A DNA stretch of 9,065 nt from Desulfobacterales bacterium. GTDB taxonomy: Bacteria; Desulfobacterota; Desulfobacteria; Desulfobacterales; C00003106. The position numbers were made by a program, and so were the translations under genes. Positions 1 to 6,795 of the stretch are shown here, piece after piece; the first letter of the stretch is position 1, and each line of letters starts with the position of its first letter. The notes under the pieces are model-generated. The model had not been told where the DNA came from, ran no database searches, and saw only the letters and a program-made list of their open reading frames with translations. Where the stretch lies: contig JAUVFC010000055.1 in assembly GCA_030594505.1 (NCBI GenBank), positions 1 to 9,065 on the forward strand, given 5' to 3'.

Positions 1-96
1 GCAGGCCTATTTGACGAAAACTTGCGGAAATTTGGGCCGTTTCTCACTCTTTTGCAGTAGGATCAGAATTCTCGGACAGCCTCATAGACTGCACAC

Positions 97-102
97 AGGG
101 AG
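97..102 (+). promoter_or_regulatory. Ribosome binding site of acn
   Basis: AGGGAG lies six bases before the ATG at 109 and fixes that start. The remaining upstream stretch (1-96) holds no gene end or recognisable promoter. A TTGACG at 11-16 has no -10 box at the right distance. Confidence 0.6.
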
Positions 103-108
103 CGCTGA

Positions 109-2040
109 ATGGGAAAAAGCCTCACTCGAAAGATTTTAGAATCACATATGGTTGACGGCAGATGGGAACCGGAGTCTGAAATCGGGATCAAGATCGATCA
201 TACTCTTACCCAGGATGCAACAGGCACGATGACCTATCTTCAATTTGAAGCCATGGGAATCGAGTCAATAAAAACCGGGCTTTCCGTCAGCTATGTGGAC
301 CACAATACCATACAGGTCGGTTTTGAGAATGCGGATGACCATAAATACCTTCAGACCGTTGCAGCGCGATACGGTATCATATATTCAAGGCCCGGAAACG
401 GCATCTGTCACCAGGTTCATTTAGAAAGGTTCGGAAGACCCGGCAAGACCCTTCTTGGTTCAGACAGTCATACCCCGACAGGCGGTGGGATCGGGATGAT
501 CGCTATAGGGGCCGGAGGATTGGATGTGGCGGTTGCAATGGGCGGAGGCCCTTTCTACACCATCTGCCCAAAGGTATATAATATATATCTTACCGGCAAA
601 TTGAATGACTGGGTCAGCGCCAAAGACGTAGTTTTGAAGATGCTGGAGATCTTTACCGTAAAAGGCAACGTAGGGGTTGTCCTGGAATACACCGGACCGG
701 GAACGGCAGCGCTGAGTGTCCCGGAAAGGGCTACTATAACCAATATGGGAGCTGAAATGGGAGTTACCTGCTCCATCTTCCCATCGGATGATGAGACAAG
801 GCGCTTCTTAAAGGCACAGGGCCGGGAAGATCAATGGCTGAAACTAAGACCTGATGAGGACGCGGAATACGACAAGGTCGTGCATGTGGAGCTGGACAAG
901 ATCGAGCCCCTTGCGGCTGCGCCGCACAGTCCCGGCAATATCAAGACCATTCAGGAGGTAAAGGGACTTAAGGTTGACCAGGTTGAGATCGGCTCTTGCA
1001 CCAATTCCTCCTATAAGGACATGGTGACCGTGGCAAGGATACTAAAAGGACGGACCGTACATCCTAATGTCTCCTTTGGTGTTGCTCCCGGCTCAAGACA
1101 GGTCATCCAAATGATGGCGAGATCAGGCGCGCTCGCTGATTTGATCGATGCAGGCGCGAGGATTATGGAAAGTGCATGCGGTTTTTGCATTGGAAACAGT
1201 CAGAGCCCGCCCGGCAAGGCGGTCTCTCTTCGAACGAGCAATAGGAACTTTGAAGGACGCAGCGGCACAAGGGATGCACAGGTATATCTGGTAAGCCCGG
1301 AAGTGGCGGCAGCAGCAGTCATCACCGGCGAGGTCACTGATCCGCGCGAACTCGGTATCCCCTGCCCTGCTGTTGAGCCCCCTTCGGAGTTCCTCGTTGA
1401 CGATTCCATGTTTCTTGGCAATGGAAGACCGGATATCTCCGCACAGATCTTTCGCGGGCCGAATATAGGTGATCCCCCGAAAAATACACCGCTTCCGGAA
1501 CAAATTACAGGAGAAATAACGATCAAGGTCGGTGATAAGATTACCACGGATCATATTATGCCGGCAGGCGCCCGTTTAAAATACCGTTCCAATATACCCA
1601 AATACGCTGAATTTGTCTTTGAGAATGTCGATTCTACCTTCTCTTCCCGCTGCATGAAAAACAAGGAGAAGGGGAAATACAACATCATTGTTGCGGGACT
1701 CAGCTACGGACAGGGCTCGAGCCGGGAACATGCGGCGCTTTGTCCTATGTATCTCGGCGTAAAGGCCGTGATCGCACAAAGTTTTGAAAGAATCCATGCA
1801 GCCAATCTAATCAACTTCGGCATTATCCCTCTTGCCTTTGCCGGAGAAGAAGACTACAAAACGATCTCTCAGGGAGACGGTATTGAGATTAATAACATCA
1901 GGGGTCAGTTAAAAAAAGGAAAAGAGATTGTATTGAAAAATAAGACTGCCGATGTTAACATTCCCCTTGTCTGTGAACTTTCCGAACGGCAACGGGGTAT
2001 ACTGCTTGCGGGAGGGTTATTGAACTACACTGTCAGATAG
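109..2040 (+). CDS. acn: Aconitate hydratase, Aquifex-type (monomeric, 4Fe-4S)
   Basis: This is a cytoplasmic iron-sulfur enzyme that interconverts citrate and isocitrate through cis-aconitate. The 643 residues match the short putative-aconitase branch (about 650 aa), which is nearer the mitochondrial type than the roughly 900-aa AcnA. In order: YVDHNT (residues 62-67), GSDSHTPTGGG (117-127), GSCTNS with cluster ligand C297, SACGFC with ligands C357 and C360, SNRNFEGRSGT (377-387), then the C-terminal swivel domain with TTDHIMPAGA (479-488) and the substrate-binding YGQGSSREHAA (533-543). All three cluster cysteines and the swivel serine-arginine motif are present, so the enzyme should be active. 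The start is supported by AGGGAG upstream. It is separated from tmk by a palindromic repeat, so co-transcription is uncertain. A homoaconitase or isopropylmalate isomerase role is less likely because the protein is single-chain and has this swivel motif. Confidence 0.96.
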   Translation: MGKSLTRKILESHMVDGRWEPESEIGIKIDHTLTQDATGTMTYLQFEAMGIESIKTGLSVSYVDHNTIQVGFENADDHKYLQTVAARYGIIYSRPGNGICHQVHLERFGRPGKTLLGSDSHTPTGGGIGMIAIGAGGLDVAVAMGGGPFYTICPKVYNIYLTGKLNDWVSAKDVVLKMLEIFTVKGNVGVVLEYTGPGTAALSVPERATITNMGAEMGVTCSIFPSDDETRRFLKAQGREDQWLKLRPDEDAEYDKVVHVELDKIEPLAAAPHSPGNIKTIQEVKGLKVDQVEIGSCTNSSYKDMVTVARILKGRTVHPNVSFGVAPGSRQVIQMMARSGALADLIDAGARIMESACGFCIGNSQSPPGKAVSLRTSNRNFEGRSGTRDAQVYLVSPEVAAAAVITGEVTDPRELGIPCPAVEPPSEFLVDDSMFLGNGRPDISAQIFRGPNIGDPPKNTPLPEQITGEITIKVGDKITTDHIMPAGARLKYRSNIPKYAEFVFENVDSTFSSRCMKNKEKGKYNIIVAGLSYGQGSSREHAALCPMYLGVKAVIAQSFERIHAANLINFGIIPLAFAGEEDYKTISQGDGIEINNIRGQLKKGKEIVLKNKTADVNIPLVCELSERQRGILLAGGLLNYTVR

Positions 2041-2046
2041 TATTTT

Positions 2047-2118
2047 GGAGTAAGGAGTAGGGAGTAGGCAGTGACACTTCCATCTCGCTGCTTACTGCGT
2101 ACTGCTTACTCCCTACTT
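2047..2118. repeat. Inverted repeat built of 7-bp units (AGTARGS type)
   Basis: This fills most of the gap between acn and tmk. Arms 2055-2072 and 2101-2118 are reverse complements at 16 of 18 positions around a 28-bp loop. Each arm is itself tandem. The left has GGAGTAA, GGAGTAG, GGAGTAG from 2047. The right has GCTTACT, GCGTACT, GCTTACT, CCCTACT at 2090-2117. As RNA it would form a long hairpin seven bases after the acn stop. It lacks a U tract, so calling it a terminator would be a guess. It looks like a dispersed intergenic repeat. Confidence 0.8.
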
Positions 2119-2147
2119 CATATCAATCTGTAGATCAAATAGATATT

Positions 2148-2786
2148 ATGTTCATTACCTTTGAAGGAATAGAGGGGTCAGGTAAGAGCACACAGATTAG
2201 ACTCCTGGCAGATTTTTTAAAAAAGGGCTCACGTGACTCTATTGTCACAAGAGAACCGGGAGGGACTGAAATCGGCACAAAAATTCGGTCGATCCTCCTC
2301 GATTCTGTTAACGCTAAGATAAACTCTTTAACAGAACTCCTCCTCTACGAAGCCGACCGCGCACAGCATGTGGTAGAAATCATACGCCCCTCCCTTGAAG
2401 CCGGAAAGATAGTATTGTGCGACCGTTTTTTTGACGCCACTGTCGTCTATCAGGGGTCTGCACGGGGATTTAATCTCGATTTTATTGATTACCTTCATGA
2501 GACCATCTTAAAAGGATTGAAACCGGATCTGACCTTTATTTTAGATTGTCCTGTAGCGATAGGACTCAAGCGGGCATGGAAACGCATAGCCAATAGCTCA
2601 GGTAAAGCGAAAGAAGATCGCTTCGAAAAGGAAACCGCGCAATTTCATGAAAAAATACGGCAGGGATATTTGAGGCTGGCGAGAGCGGAACCGGGACGAT
2701 TTTGTATAATAGATGCCACGCAGGAGCCCTCTGTGATACACGATAATATCGTACGGATTGTAAATGAAAAAACGCTCAAAATATGA
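2148..2786 (+). CDS. tmk: Thymidylate kinase (dTMP kinase)
   Basis: The enzyme phosphorylates dTMP to dTDP with ATP in the cytoplasm, an essential step of dTTP synthesis. The 212 residues are the usual family length. The N-terminus MFITFEGIEGSGKST carries the P-loop (GIEGSGKST, residues 7-15). Next come TREPGGT (34-40), the LLLYEADRAQH helix with R71 (64-74), the DRF dTMP-binding motif (92-94), YQG (101-103) and the lid region ending in DRFE (157-160). The ATG at 2148 has no clear Shine-Dalgarno, but it gives the canonical N-terminus with no extra residues. The 3' end overlaps the J-domain gene by 23 bp in another frame, so the two are probably translationally coupled. Confidence 0.96.
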   Translation: MFITFEGIEGSGKSTQIRLLADFLKKGSRDSIVTREPGGTEIGTKIRSILLDSVNAKINSLTELLLYEADRAQHVVEIIRPSLEAGKIVLCDRFFDATVVYQGSARGFNLDFIDYLHETILKGLKPDLTFILDCPVAIGLKRAWKRIANSSGKAKEDRFEKETAQFHEKIRQGYLRLARAEPGRFCIIDATQEPSVIHDNIVRIVNEKTLKI

Positions 2787-3093
2787 TGTGATCACAGAAG
2801 CGGCGGATATCCTCGGCCTTCCGGAAAAGGCTACCATGAAAACCATCAAATCCTCCTATAAAGAATTGATTAAGAAATGGCATCCGGACACATGTGGTGA
2901 AGAGAGTGAAAAATGTAAGGTTATGACACAAAAAATTGTCAGAGCATATAGAATTATCCTTAATTATTGTAACAACTATCCCTATTCCTTTACAAAGGAA
3001 GCAGTCAACACCACACTCTCTCCGGAAGAATGGCTGTTTGAACGATTTGGTGAAGATCCTCTCTGGTGCGGCAAAAAAGGAGAAGAAGAATAG
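2764..3093 (+). CDS. Small J-domain (DnaJ-like) protein
   Basis: A 109-residue protein with a J domain and little else. J domains stimulate the ATPase of Hsp70 (DnaK) and can bring it to a client. The J domain covers about residues 10-70: ADILGLPEKATMKTIKSSYK, then the invariant HPD tripeptide at 40-42 (in KKWHPD), then helix III with KIVRAYRIIL. The glycine/phenylalanine region, zinc-finger repeats and C-terminal substrate domain of DnaJ are all absent, so it is an orphan type III-like co-chaperone. The tail has a distinctive EEWLFERFGEDPLW (88-101). The reading frame starts inside tmk, and its stop at 3091-3093 touches the stop of rlmB on the other strand. The client and the reason for linkage to tmk are unknown. 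Confidence 0.88.
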   Translation: MKKRSKYDVITEAADILGLPEKATMKTIKSSYKELIKKWHPDTCGEESEKCKVMTQKIVRAYRIILNYCNNYPYSFTKEAVNTTLSPEEWLFERFGEDPLWCGKKGEEE

Positions 3094-3106
3094 TCATCTG
3101 ACTCCT
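3073..3106 (-). terminator. Weak candidate terminator for the rlmB operon
   Basis: Read on the minus strand, AGGAG (complement of 3102-3106) can pair with CTCCT (complement of 3078-3082) and is followed by six T (complement of 3073-3078). The 19-base space between the arms contains most of a second small palindrome, AGTCA-TC-TGACT at 3092-3103, which competes with the first stem. The outer stem is only 5 bp, so this is a marginal candidate. It is reported because the converging genes leave no intergenic space for a better one. Confidence 0.2.
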
Positions 3107-3834
3107 GACCTCTGCCTCACAACCTCATAGATCGCTATGGCCCCTGCAACCGCGGCATTCAGTGAACCAACCGGCTCAGTTTGGGGAATCGACACCAAAA
3201 AATCGCACTGTTTCCTGACTAACGGCCTTATCCCTTTTTCCTCGTTTCCTATTACCAGGGCGACATCCATATTGAAATCAACAGAATAAAGATCTGCGCT
3301 TGAGCCGGTAACCGTTCCAACAATCCAAATACCTTTTTCCCGAAACCTCTTCAAGACTTCCGAGACGTTGGTCACACACGCTATCAGTGCATGCTCCATA
3401 CCTCCCGCAGAAACCCTGGAAACAGTGGGTGAAGGAGAAGCTGCACGTACCCTGGGGAGAATAATCCCATGGACACCCGCAGCCAACGCGGTCCGGATAA
3501 GTGATCCTAAATTCTGAGGATCAACAATATGATCCAGTACCAGAATGAAGGCGGGTTGGATATCGGCAGTTGATTTCTCTAATATGGCCGACAGATCTAC
3601 TAAAGGATAACTGCTCACCTTGGCGGCAATTCCTTGATGGATGTGGTTGGAAAGACGCTCGAATACTGCTGCTTCTCCGGACTGAATCGGAACTTGTTTG
3701 GCGGCGGCCAGCGCTAAGACAGCCGCCAGCCGTTTAGAGGAACGCCTTCTTGCAATATATATTTTTTCAAAATTCCGGCGGCCGGCCTTTAAGGCCTCGG
3801 AAACCGAATGAATTCCGTAAAGAAGTTCAGACAT
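3094..3834 (-). CDS. rlmB: 23S rRNA (guanosine-2'-O-)-methyltransferase RlmB, TrmH/SpoU family
   Basis: RlmB methylates the 2'-O of G2251 in the peptidyl-transferase loop of 23S rRNA using S-adenosylmethionine. The 246 residues are the usual length. The N-terminal substrate-binding domain starts with LYGIHSVSEAL. The SPOUT knot domain carries motif 1, DHIVDPQNLGSLIR (residues 101-114, with N108 and R114), motif 2, VIGNEEKGI (194-202), and motif 3, IPQTEP with GSLNAAVAG (216-231). These identify the SpoU family. The N-terminal domain favours RlmB over TrmL or TrmH, but the exact rRNA position is inferred. It is the last gene of the minus-strand series, 29 bp after cheR. No strong ribosome site is visible before its ATG. 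Confidence 0.9.
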   Translation of the reverse strand: MSELLYGIHSVSEALKAGRRNFEKIYIARRRSSKRLAAVLALAAAKQVPIQSGEAAVFERLSNHIHQGIAAKVSSYPLVDLSAILEKSTADIQPAFILVLDHIVDPQNLGSLIRTALAAGVHGIILPRVRAASPSPTVSRVSAGGMEHALIACVTNVSEVLKRFREKGIWIVGTVTGSSADLYSVDFNMDVALVIGNEEKGIRPLVRKQCDFLVSIPQTEPVGSLNAAVAGAIAIYEVVRQRSGVR

Positions 3835-3863
3835 ATTGAACCGGAGAATGGAAATACAAATTC

Positions 3864-4760
3864 CTATACAATCGAATTATCTTCAACCCCTCTGAAACCC
3901 TTCTGATAAATAGTAGGCCTTGCCTGCCCGAACTCAGTCTCTAATGCGTTGAGGGTTTCTGAACTTCCGATAAACAGGTACCCTCCATCATTTAATTGAT
4001 GATAGAAATTGTTTACCAATGCCTCCCGCGTATCCCGATCAAAATAGATCATGACATTGCGACAAAAGATAAAATCCATCTTAGCTTGTATCAGGGAGAA
4101 GCTTTCCATTAGATTGAAATACATAGTTGTGACATGCCTTCTCAATTTCGGCACAACACGATAGTAACCGCTTTGGCTTTGCACACCCCGCATAAAATAT
4201 TTATGCATATAGTGCAAAGGGATATTCTTTACAGCTTCATGGCCATATATAGCCTTTTCAGCAACCATTAACATCTGTCGTGACACATCAGTGGCAAGAA
4301 TCGAAAATATTGCCCCTGGATAGGACTCTAAATATTCTGCAAGTACAATAGATAACGTATATGGTTCTTCGCCTGACGAGCAGCCGGCACTCCATACATT
4401 GATTCTCCCGGGGCTCCACCTCTTTTCCCTTGACATAAGTTCCGGAAGTCCTACATTTTTTAAAAAATCGAAGTGTACGGGTTCTCGAAAAAATTCGGTC
4501 TTGTTGGTGCTCACTACATCGATCATATGAGTGACTTCGTTTTTCTGGCCTTCCGGGCTCATTAAATAATTGTAGTAGCCCGAAAAGCTTTGCATTTTAA
4601 GACTACGTAATCTCTTCAGAAGCCGTGCAACCAGCATGGTCTTTTTTGCAGGTGTTAAATTGATCCCGAACCTATCGCGTATAAGCTCGCTAAATCGTCT
4701 GAACTCTGCGTCAGACATCTTGATATTGGCAGGTATCAGTATTGGAGCGGTATTACTCAT
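3864..4760 (-). CDS. cheR: CheR-type chemotaxis protein methyltransferase
   Basis: CheR methylates glutamates on chemoreceptors using S-adenosylmethionine, setting adaptation. The 298 residues hold the two usual domains. The N-terminal helical domain (about 15-95) includes FSELIRDRFGINL and ends in TEFFREP (88-94). The C-terminal Rossmann methyltransferase has SAGCSSGEEPY (124-134), the acidic D158 in ATDVS, FCRNVMIYF (232-240) and GGYLFIGSSETL (259-270). It has no TPR extension and no CheB fusion. The ATG at 4760 has only a distant AGGAA (about 12 bases). M15 (MSDAEF) would also give a full domain. No other chemotaxis gene is in the window. The 44-bp gap to gmk and 29-bp gap to rlmB suggest it is transcribed with these housekeeping genes. 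Confidence 0.93.
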   Translation of the reverse strand: MSNTAPILIPANIKMSDAEFRRFSELIRDRFGINLTPAKKTMLVARLLKRLRSLKMQSFSGYYNYLMSPEGQKNEVTHMIDVVSTNKTEFFREPVHFDFLKNVGLPELMSREKRWSPGRINVWSAGCSSGEEPYTLSIVLAEYLESYPGAIFSILATDVSRQMLMVAEKAIYGHEAVKNIPLHYMHKYFMRGVQSQSGYYRVVPKLRRHVTTMYFNLMESFSLIQAKMDFIFCRNVMIYFDRDTREALVNNFYHQLNDGGYLFIGSSETLNALETEFGQARPTIYQKGFRGVEDNSIV

Positions 4761-4804
4761 AATCTTACTAAATTCCTGAATCTGTGCGGTATCAATGAAG
4801 TGTT

Positions 4805-5374
4805 TTATTGAGTTGTACGGATCTTTTCGATAACCTCTTTTAGCTCTGCAATGGCAACGCTTAAGTCACCGTTGGGAATTATAACATCATAAGAGGTCGC
4901 CTCCTTTATTTCTCTTTTTGCATCTATAAGACGGCGGGCAATAGACTCGGCAGAGTCAGTGCCTCGCTGTGCAAGTCGTTTTTCCAGTATTTCAAAAGAA
5001 GGGGGCATAATAAAAATCAAGGTCGCATCAGGATATCCGGCCCGAAGTTTCTTGGCCCCCTGGATATCGATATCCAATAATACATCCTTTCCGCCATTAA
5101 GTGTTTTTTTCAAAAATTCCGCAGAAGTGCCATAAAAATTTCCATGGACTTCCGCCCATTCCGCCCAATCATTGCTCTCTATTTTTTTGCGAAATACATC
5201 TTCGCTGATAAAGTGATAGTCCACCCCTTCCCGTTCCCCCTTTCTGGGGGAACGGGTGGTGTAAGAAATAGAATATTCAAGGTCAGGCAATTCCTTTAAG
5301 ATCGCATTACAAAGAGTGGTTTTGCCTGCCCCTGAAGGCGCGGAAGCAATGAAGAGATGTCCTTTTCTGTTCAT
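4805..5374 (-). CDS. gmk: Guanylate kinase
   Basis: The enzyme converts GMP to GDP with ATP and is essential for the guanine nucleotide pool. The 189 residues are slightly short for the family (about 200) but complete. The N-terminus has the P-loop APSGAGKTT (residues 12-20). The GMP-binding region reads TTRSPRKGEREGVDYHF (39-55, with R41, R44 and Y53), followed by AEVHGNFYGTS (74-84), the Walker-B-like DIDIQG (101-106), the lid QRGTDS (136-141) and RRLIDAKREI (147-156). The ATG directly follows the TAA of remA with no base between, which points to translational coupling because no strong ribosome site is present. The usual follower rpoZ is missing and cheR stands in its place. Confidence 0.96.
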   Translation of the reverse strand: MNRKGHLFIASAPSGAGKTTLCNAILKELPDLEYSISYTTRSPRKGEREGVDYHFISEDVFRKKIESNDWAEWAEVHGNFYGTSAEFLKKTLNGGKDVLLDIDIQGAKKLRAGYPDATLIFIMPPSFEILEKRLAQRGTDSAESIARRLIDAKREIKEATSYDVIIPNGDLSVAIAELKEVIEKIRTTQ

Positions 5375-5650
5375 TTATTCTATCTTGCTTTTGTCCTCTT
5401 TCAGATCAAATCCGGCCATAAATCGCTGGGAAATCGTTTCAGCCTGCACAGCAGACAAAATGACATGGTTGCTATCGGTAATAATGATAGAACGAGTGCG
5501 GCGTCCATGAGTTGCATCAACCAGGCGTGCCCCTTCCTTGGCATCATCTTTCAATCGTTTCATCGGGGCCGAACTGGGTGTTACAATGGCCACCACACGA
5601 GTTGAAACCACCATATTGCCAAAACCAAGATTTAACAACTTGCATTCCAT
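5375..5650 (-). CDS. remA: RemA/DUF370 family DNA-binding regulator
   Basis: RemA is a small DNA-binding protein. In Bacillus subtilis it activates biofilm matrix and osmoprotection genes and forms oligomeric rings. The 91 residues match the family almost end to end: LLNLGFGNMVVSTRVVAIV (5-23), the SSAPMKR segment (26-32), VDATHGRRTRSIIITDS (44-60) and HVILSAVQAETI (62-73). Residues known to matter in the Bacillus protein have counterparts at R18, P29, R50 and R51, so DNA binding is probably kept. The start is fixed by a strong GAGGAGGG. It sits in the widely conserved yicC-remA-gmk order, but here a palindromic element separates it from yicC. Its targets in a Gram-negative host are unknown. 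Confidence 0.92.
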   Translation of the reverse strand: MECKLLNLGFGNMVVSTRVVAIVTPSSAPMKRLKDDAKEGARLVDATHGRRTRSIIITDSNHVILSAVQAETISQRFMAGFDLKEDKSKIE

Positions 5651-5653
5651 GAT

Positions 5654-5661
5654 CCCTCCTC
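5654..5661 (-). promoter_or_regulatory. Strong ribosome binding site of remA
   Basis: GAGGAGGG on the minus strand ends three bases before the remA ATG. It is the strongest Shine-Dalgarno in the window, whereas gmk, cheR and rlmB downstream have weak or none. This suggests remA is translated at high level. Confidence 0.7.
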
Positions 5662-5668
5662 AGCAAAT

Positions 5669-5698
5669 AATAAATGTAAACTGTAGAGGCAGTTGCAA
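5669..5698 (-). promoter_or_regulatory. Weak candidate promoter for remA at the edge of the palindromic element
   Basis: On the minus strand TTGCAA (5693-5698, inside the terminal inverted repeat) and TTTATT (5669-5674) are 18 bases apart. Each matches four of six sigma-70 consensus bases. A start about 7 bases beyond would leave room for the ribosome site. This is a pattern match only. Confidence 0.2.
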
Positions 5699-5828
5699 AA
5701 CGTCCCCTTTTGCCCAATCTCTGCGTCAGGCTCAGATTTTAATCCTCGAAATACCTCAAGTATTCCTGTGGTTAAAATCTTCGCCTTTCTTGACCTTGGA
5801 CAAAATTGAACATTTTGAAACTGCCTCT
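5685..5828. repeat. 144-bp MITE-like palindromic element
   Basis: This element occupies most of the 233-bp gap between yicC and remA. Terminal inverted repeats of 19 bp (5685-5703 and 5810-5828, core AGAGGCAGTT) match at 17 positions. Going inward, TTTTGCCCAA (5708-5717) pairs with TTGGACAAAA (5796-5805) at 9 of 10, GATTTTAA (5735-5742) pairs perfectly with TTAAAATC (5772-5779), and AATAC (5750-5754) pairs with GTATT (5760-5764) around CTCAA. The whole element therefore folds into one long interrupted hairpin. As RNA, wobble pairs extend the stem to 5681 and 5832. It has no credible gene inside. No clear target-site duplication is visible. The nested structure suggests a non-autonomous mobile element or a structured intergenic RNA. 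Confidence 0.75.
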
Positions 5829-5834
5829 GTAGCC

Positions 5835-5884
5835 CTCATTAAAACTGATTTTTGATTTATATTAATGAGTTTCCGTCCGGAAAC
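5835..5884 (-). repeat. Two small inverted repeats just after yicC
   Basis: Read on the minus strand, GTTTCC-GGAC-GGAAAC (5869-5884) begins at the yicC stop codon. It is followed by CTCATTAA paired with TTAATGAG (5835-5842 and 5862-5869, perfect 8 bp, 19-base loop). They could act as a transcript end or processing site for yicC mRNA. Neither is followed by a clean T tract, so a rho-independent terminator is not established. Confidence 0.35.
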
Positions 5885-6765
5885 TACTCCACATTCTGCA
5901 CTTGCTCCCGTATCTTTTCCAACTCACTTTTAATCCCGACCACAACCCGTGAGGACTCGGCATCGCCGATTTTTGAACCGATTGTATTCACCTCCCTGTT
6001 CATCTCTTGCAGTAAAAAATTAAGCGTCCGTCCTGATGGTTCTTCTGAGTCTATTATTGAGCGAAACTGTCTCACGTGGCTTGAAAAACGAACAATCTCT
6101 TCGCTAACATCGCTTCTGTCCGCCAAAAAAGCCGCTTCCTGCGCCAACCGGTTCGGATCCACTTCTACCACATTTTCGGCTAATTTCACAACACGTTCTT
6201 TTAACCGATCATAATACATCAAAGACAGAGAAGATGCCTTCTCGCTGATTTTATTTATTTTTTCTTCAATTCCACCGAGACGCTTCAATAAATCTTCACA
6301 AAGTGCGTCGCCTTCCGCCCTTTTCATCTCTTCCACTGCGTCAAGGGCTTCTCCAATACTTAACGACAGGCCATCCCAGAATTGATCCGCATCTTTTTCA
6401 ATATCTTCGGCGCTTATAATCCCTTCACATCCAAGTATCATATCCAATGAAACAGGCCCCTCAATTTTAAGCGCTTCTTTCAATTTCTTTAAGAGAAGAT
6501 AATAAGATTCGGCAAGAGGAAGATTCAGCCGCAAACCAACAATCGATTCTTTGTCATGTTTGACGGCAACTGTTACTTCAATCAACCCTCTGAAAACTCG
6601 GGTGGCAATCAGTTTCTTAATACGGTCTTCCAGAGCTATCAAATATCTTGGCAGACGAACAGCAATATCGCGGTATCTGTGGTTCAGCGAACGTATCTCA
6701 ACTGTGAACGTTCGATTATCTATCTTTCCTTCACTTCTGCCAAAAGCGGTCATGCTTTTGATCAT
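5884..6765 (-). CDS. yicC: YicC family endoribonuclease
   Basis: YicC proteins are cytoplasmic endoribonucleases. The E. coli protein has been linked to degradation of the small RNA RyhB. The 293 residues agree with the family (about 290). The N-terminus is the signature MIKSMTAFGR, followed by VEIRSLNHRYRDI (22-34), and the C-terminal DUF1732 part has GRTLNFLLQEMNREVNTIGS (245-264), then SKIGDAESSR and a last helix ending EQVQNVE. The middle (about 105-215) is mostly charged helix. The start has AAGGGA nine bases upstream. It is flanked on both sides by palindromic repeats, unlike the tight yicC-remA-gmk spacing often seen, so it may be transcribed separately from remA. Confidence 0.93.
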   Translation of the reverse strand: MIKSMTAFGRSEGKIDNRTFTVEIRSLNHRYRDIAVRLPRYLIALEDRIKKLIATRVFRGLIEVTVAVKHDKESIVGLRLNLPLAESYYLLLKKLKEALKIEGPVSLDMILGCEGIISAEDIEKDADQFWDGLSLSIGEALDAVEEMKRAEGDALCEDLLKRLGGIEEKINKISEKASSLSLMYYDRLKERVVKLAENVVEVDPNRLAQEAAFLADRSDVSEEIVRFSSHVRQFRSIIDSEEPSGRTLNFLLQEMNREVNTIGSKIGDAESSRVVVGIKSELEKIREQVQNVE

Positions 6766-6795
6766 TAGTTATCGTCCCTTCTCAAGCAATAATTA

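Noticed and set aside
11..16. TTGACG as a -35 promoter box before acn
   Set aside because: No -10-like hexamer lies 16-18 bases downstream, where the sequence is GC-rich.
1123..1554. Long minus-strand open frames inside acn (143 and 115 codons)
   Set aside because: They are antisense to a highly conserved enzyme, resemble no family, have no ribosome site and overlap each other. They are by-products of the acn codons.
5538..5855. Plus-strand open frame crossing remA and the palindromic element
   Set aside because: It starts antisense to remA and reads through both arms of the repeat, with no recognisable protein pattern or ribosome site.
5869..5884. Rho-independent terminator at the yicC stop codon
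   Set aside because: The 6-bp stem overlaps the stop codon and is followed by mixed sequence, not a T tract.
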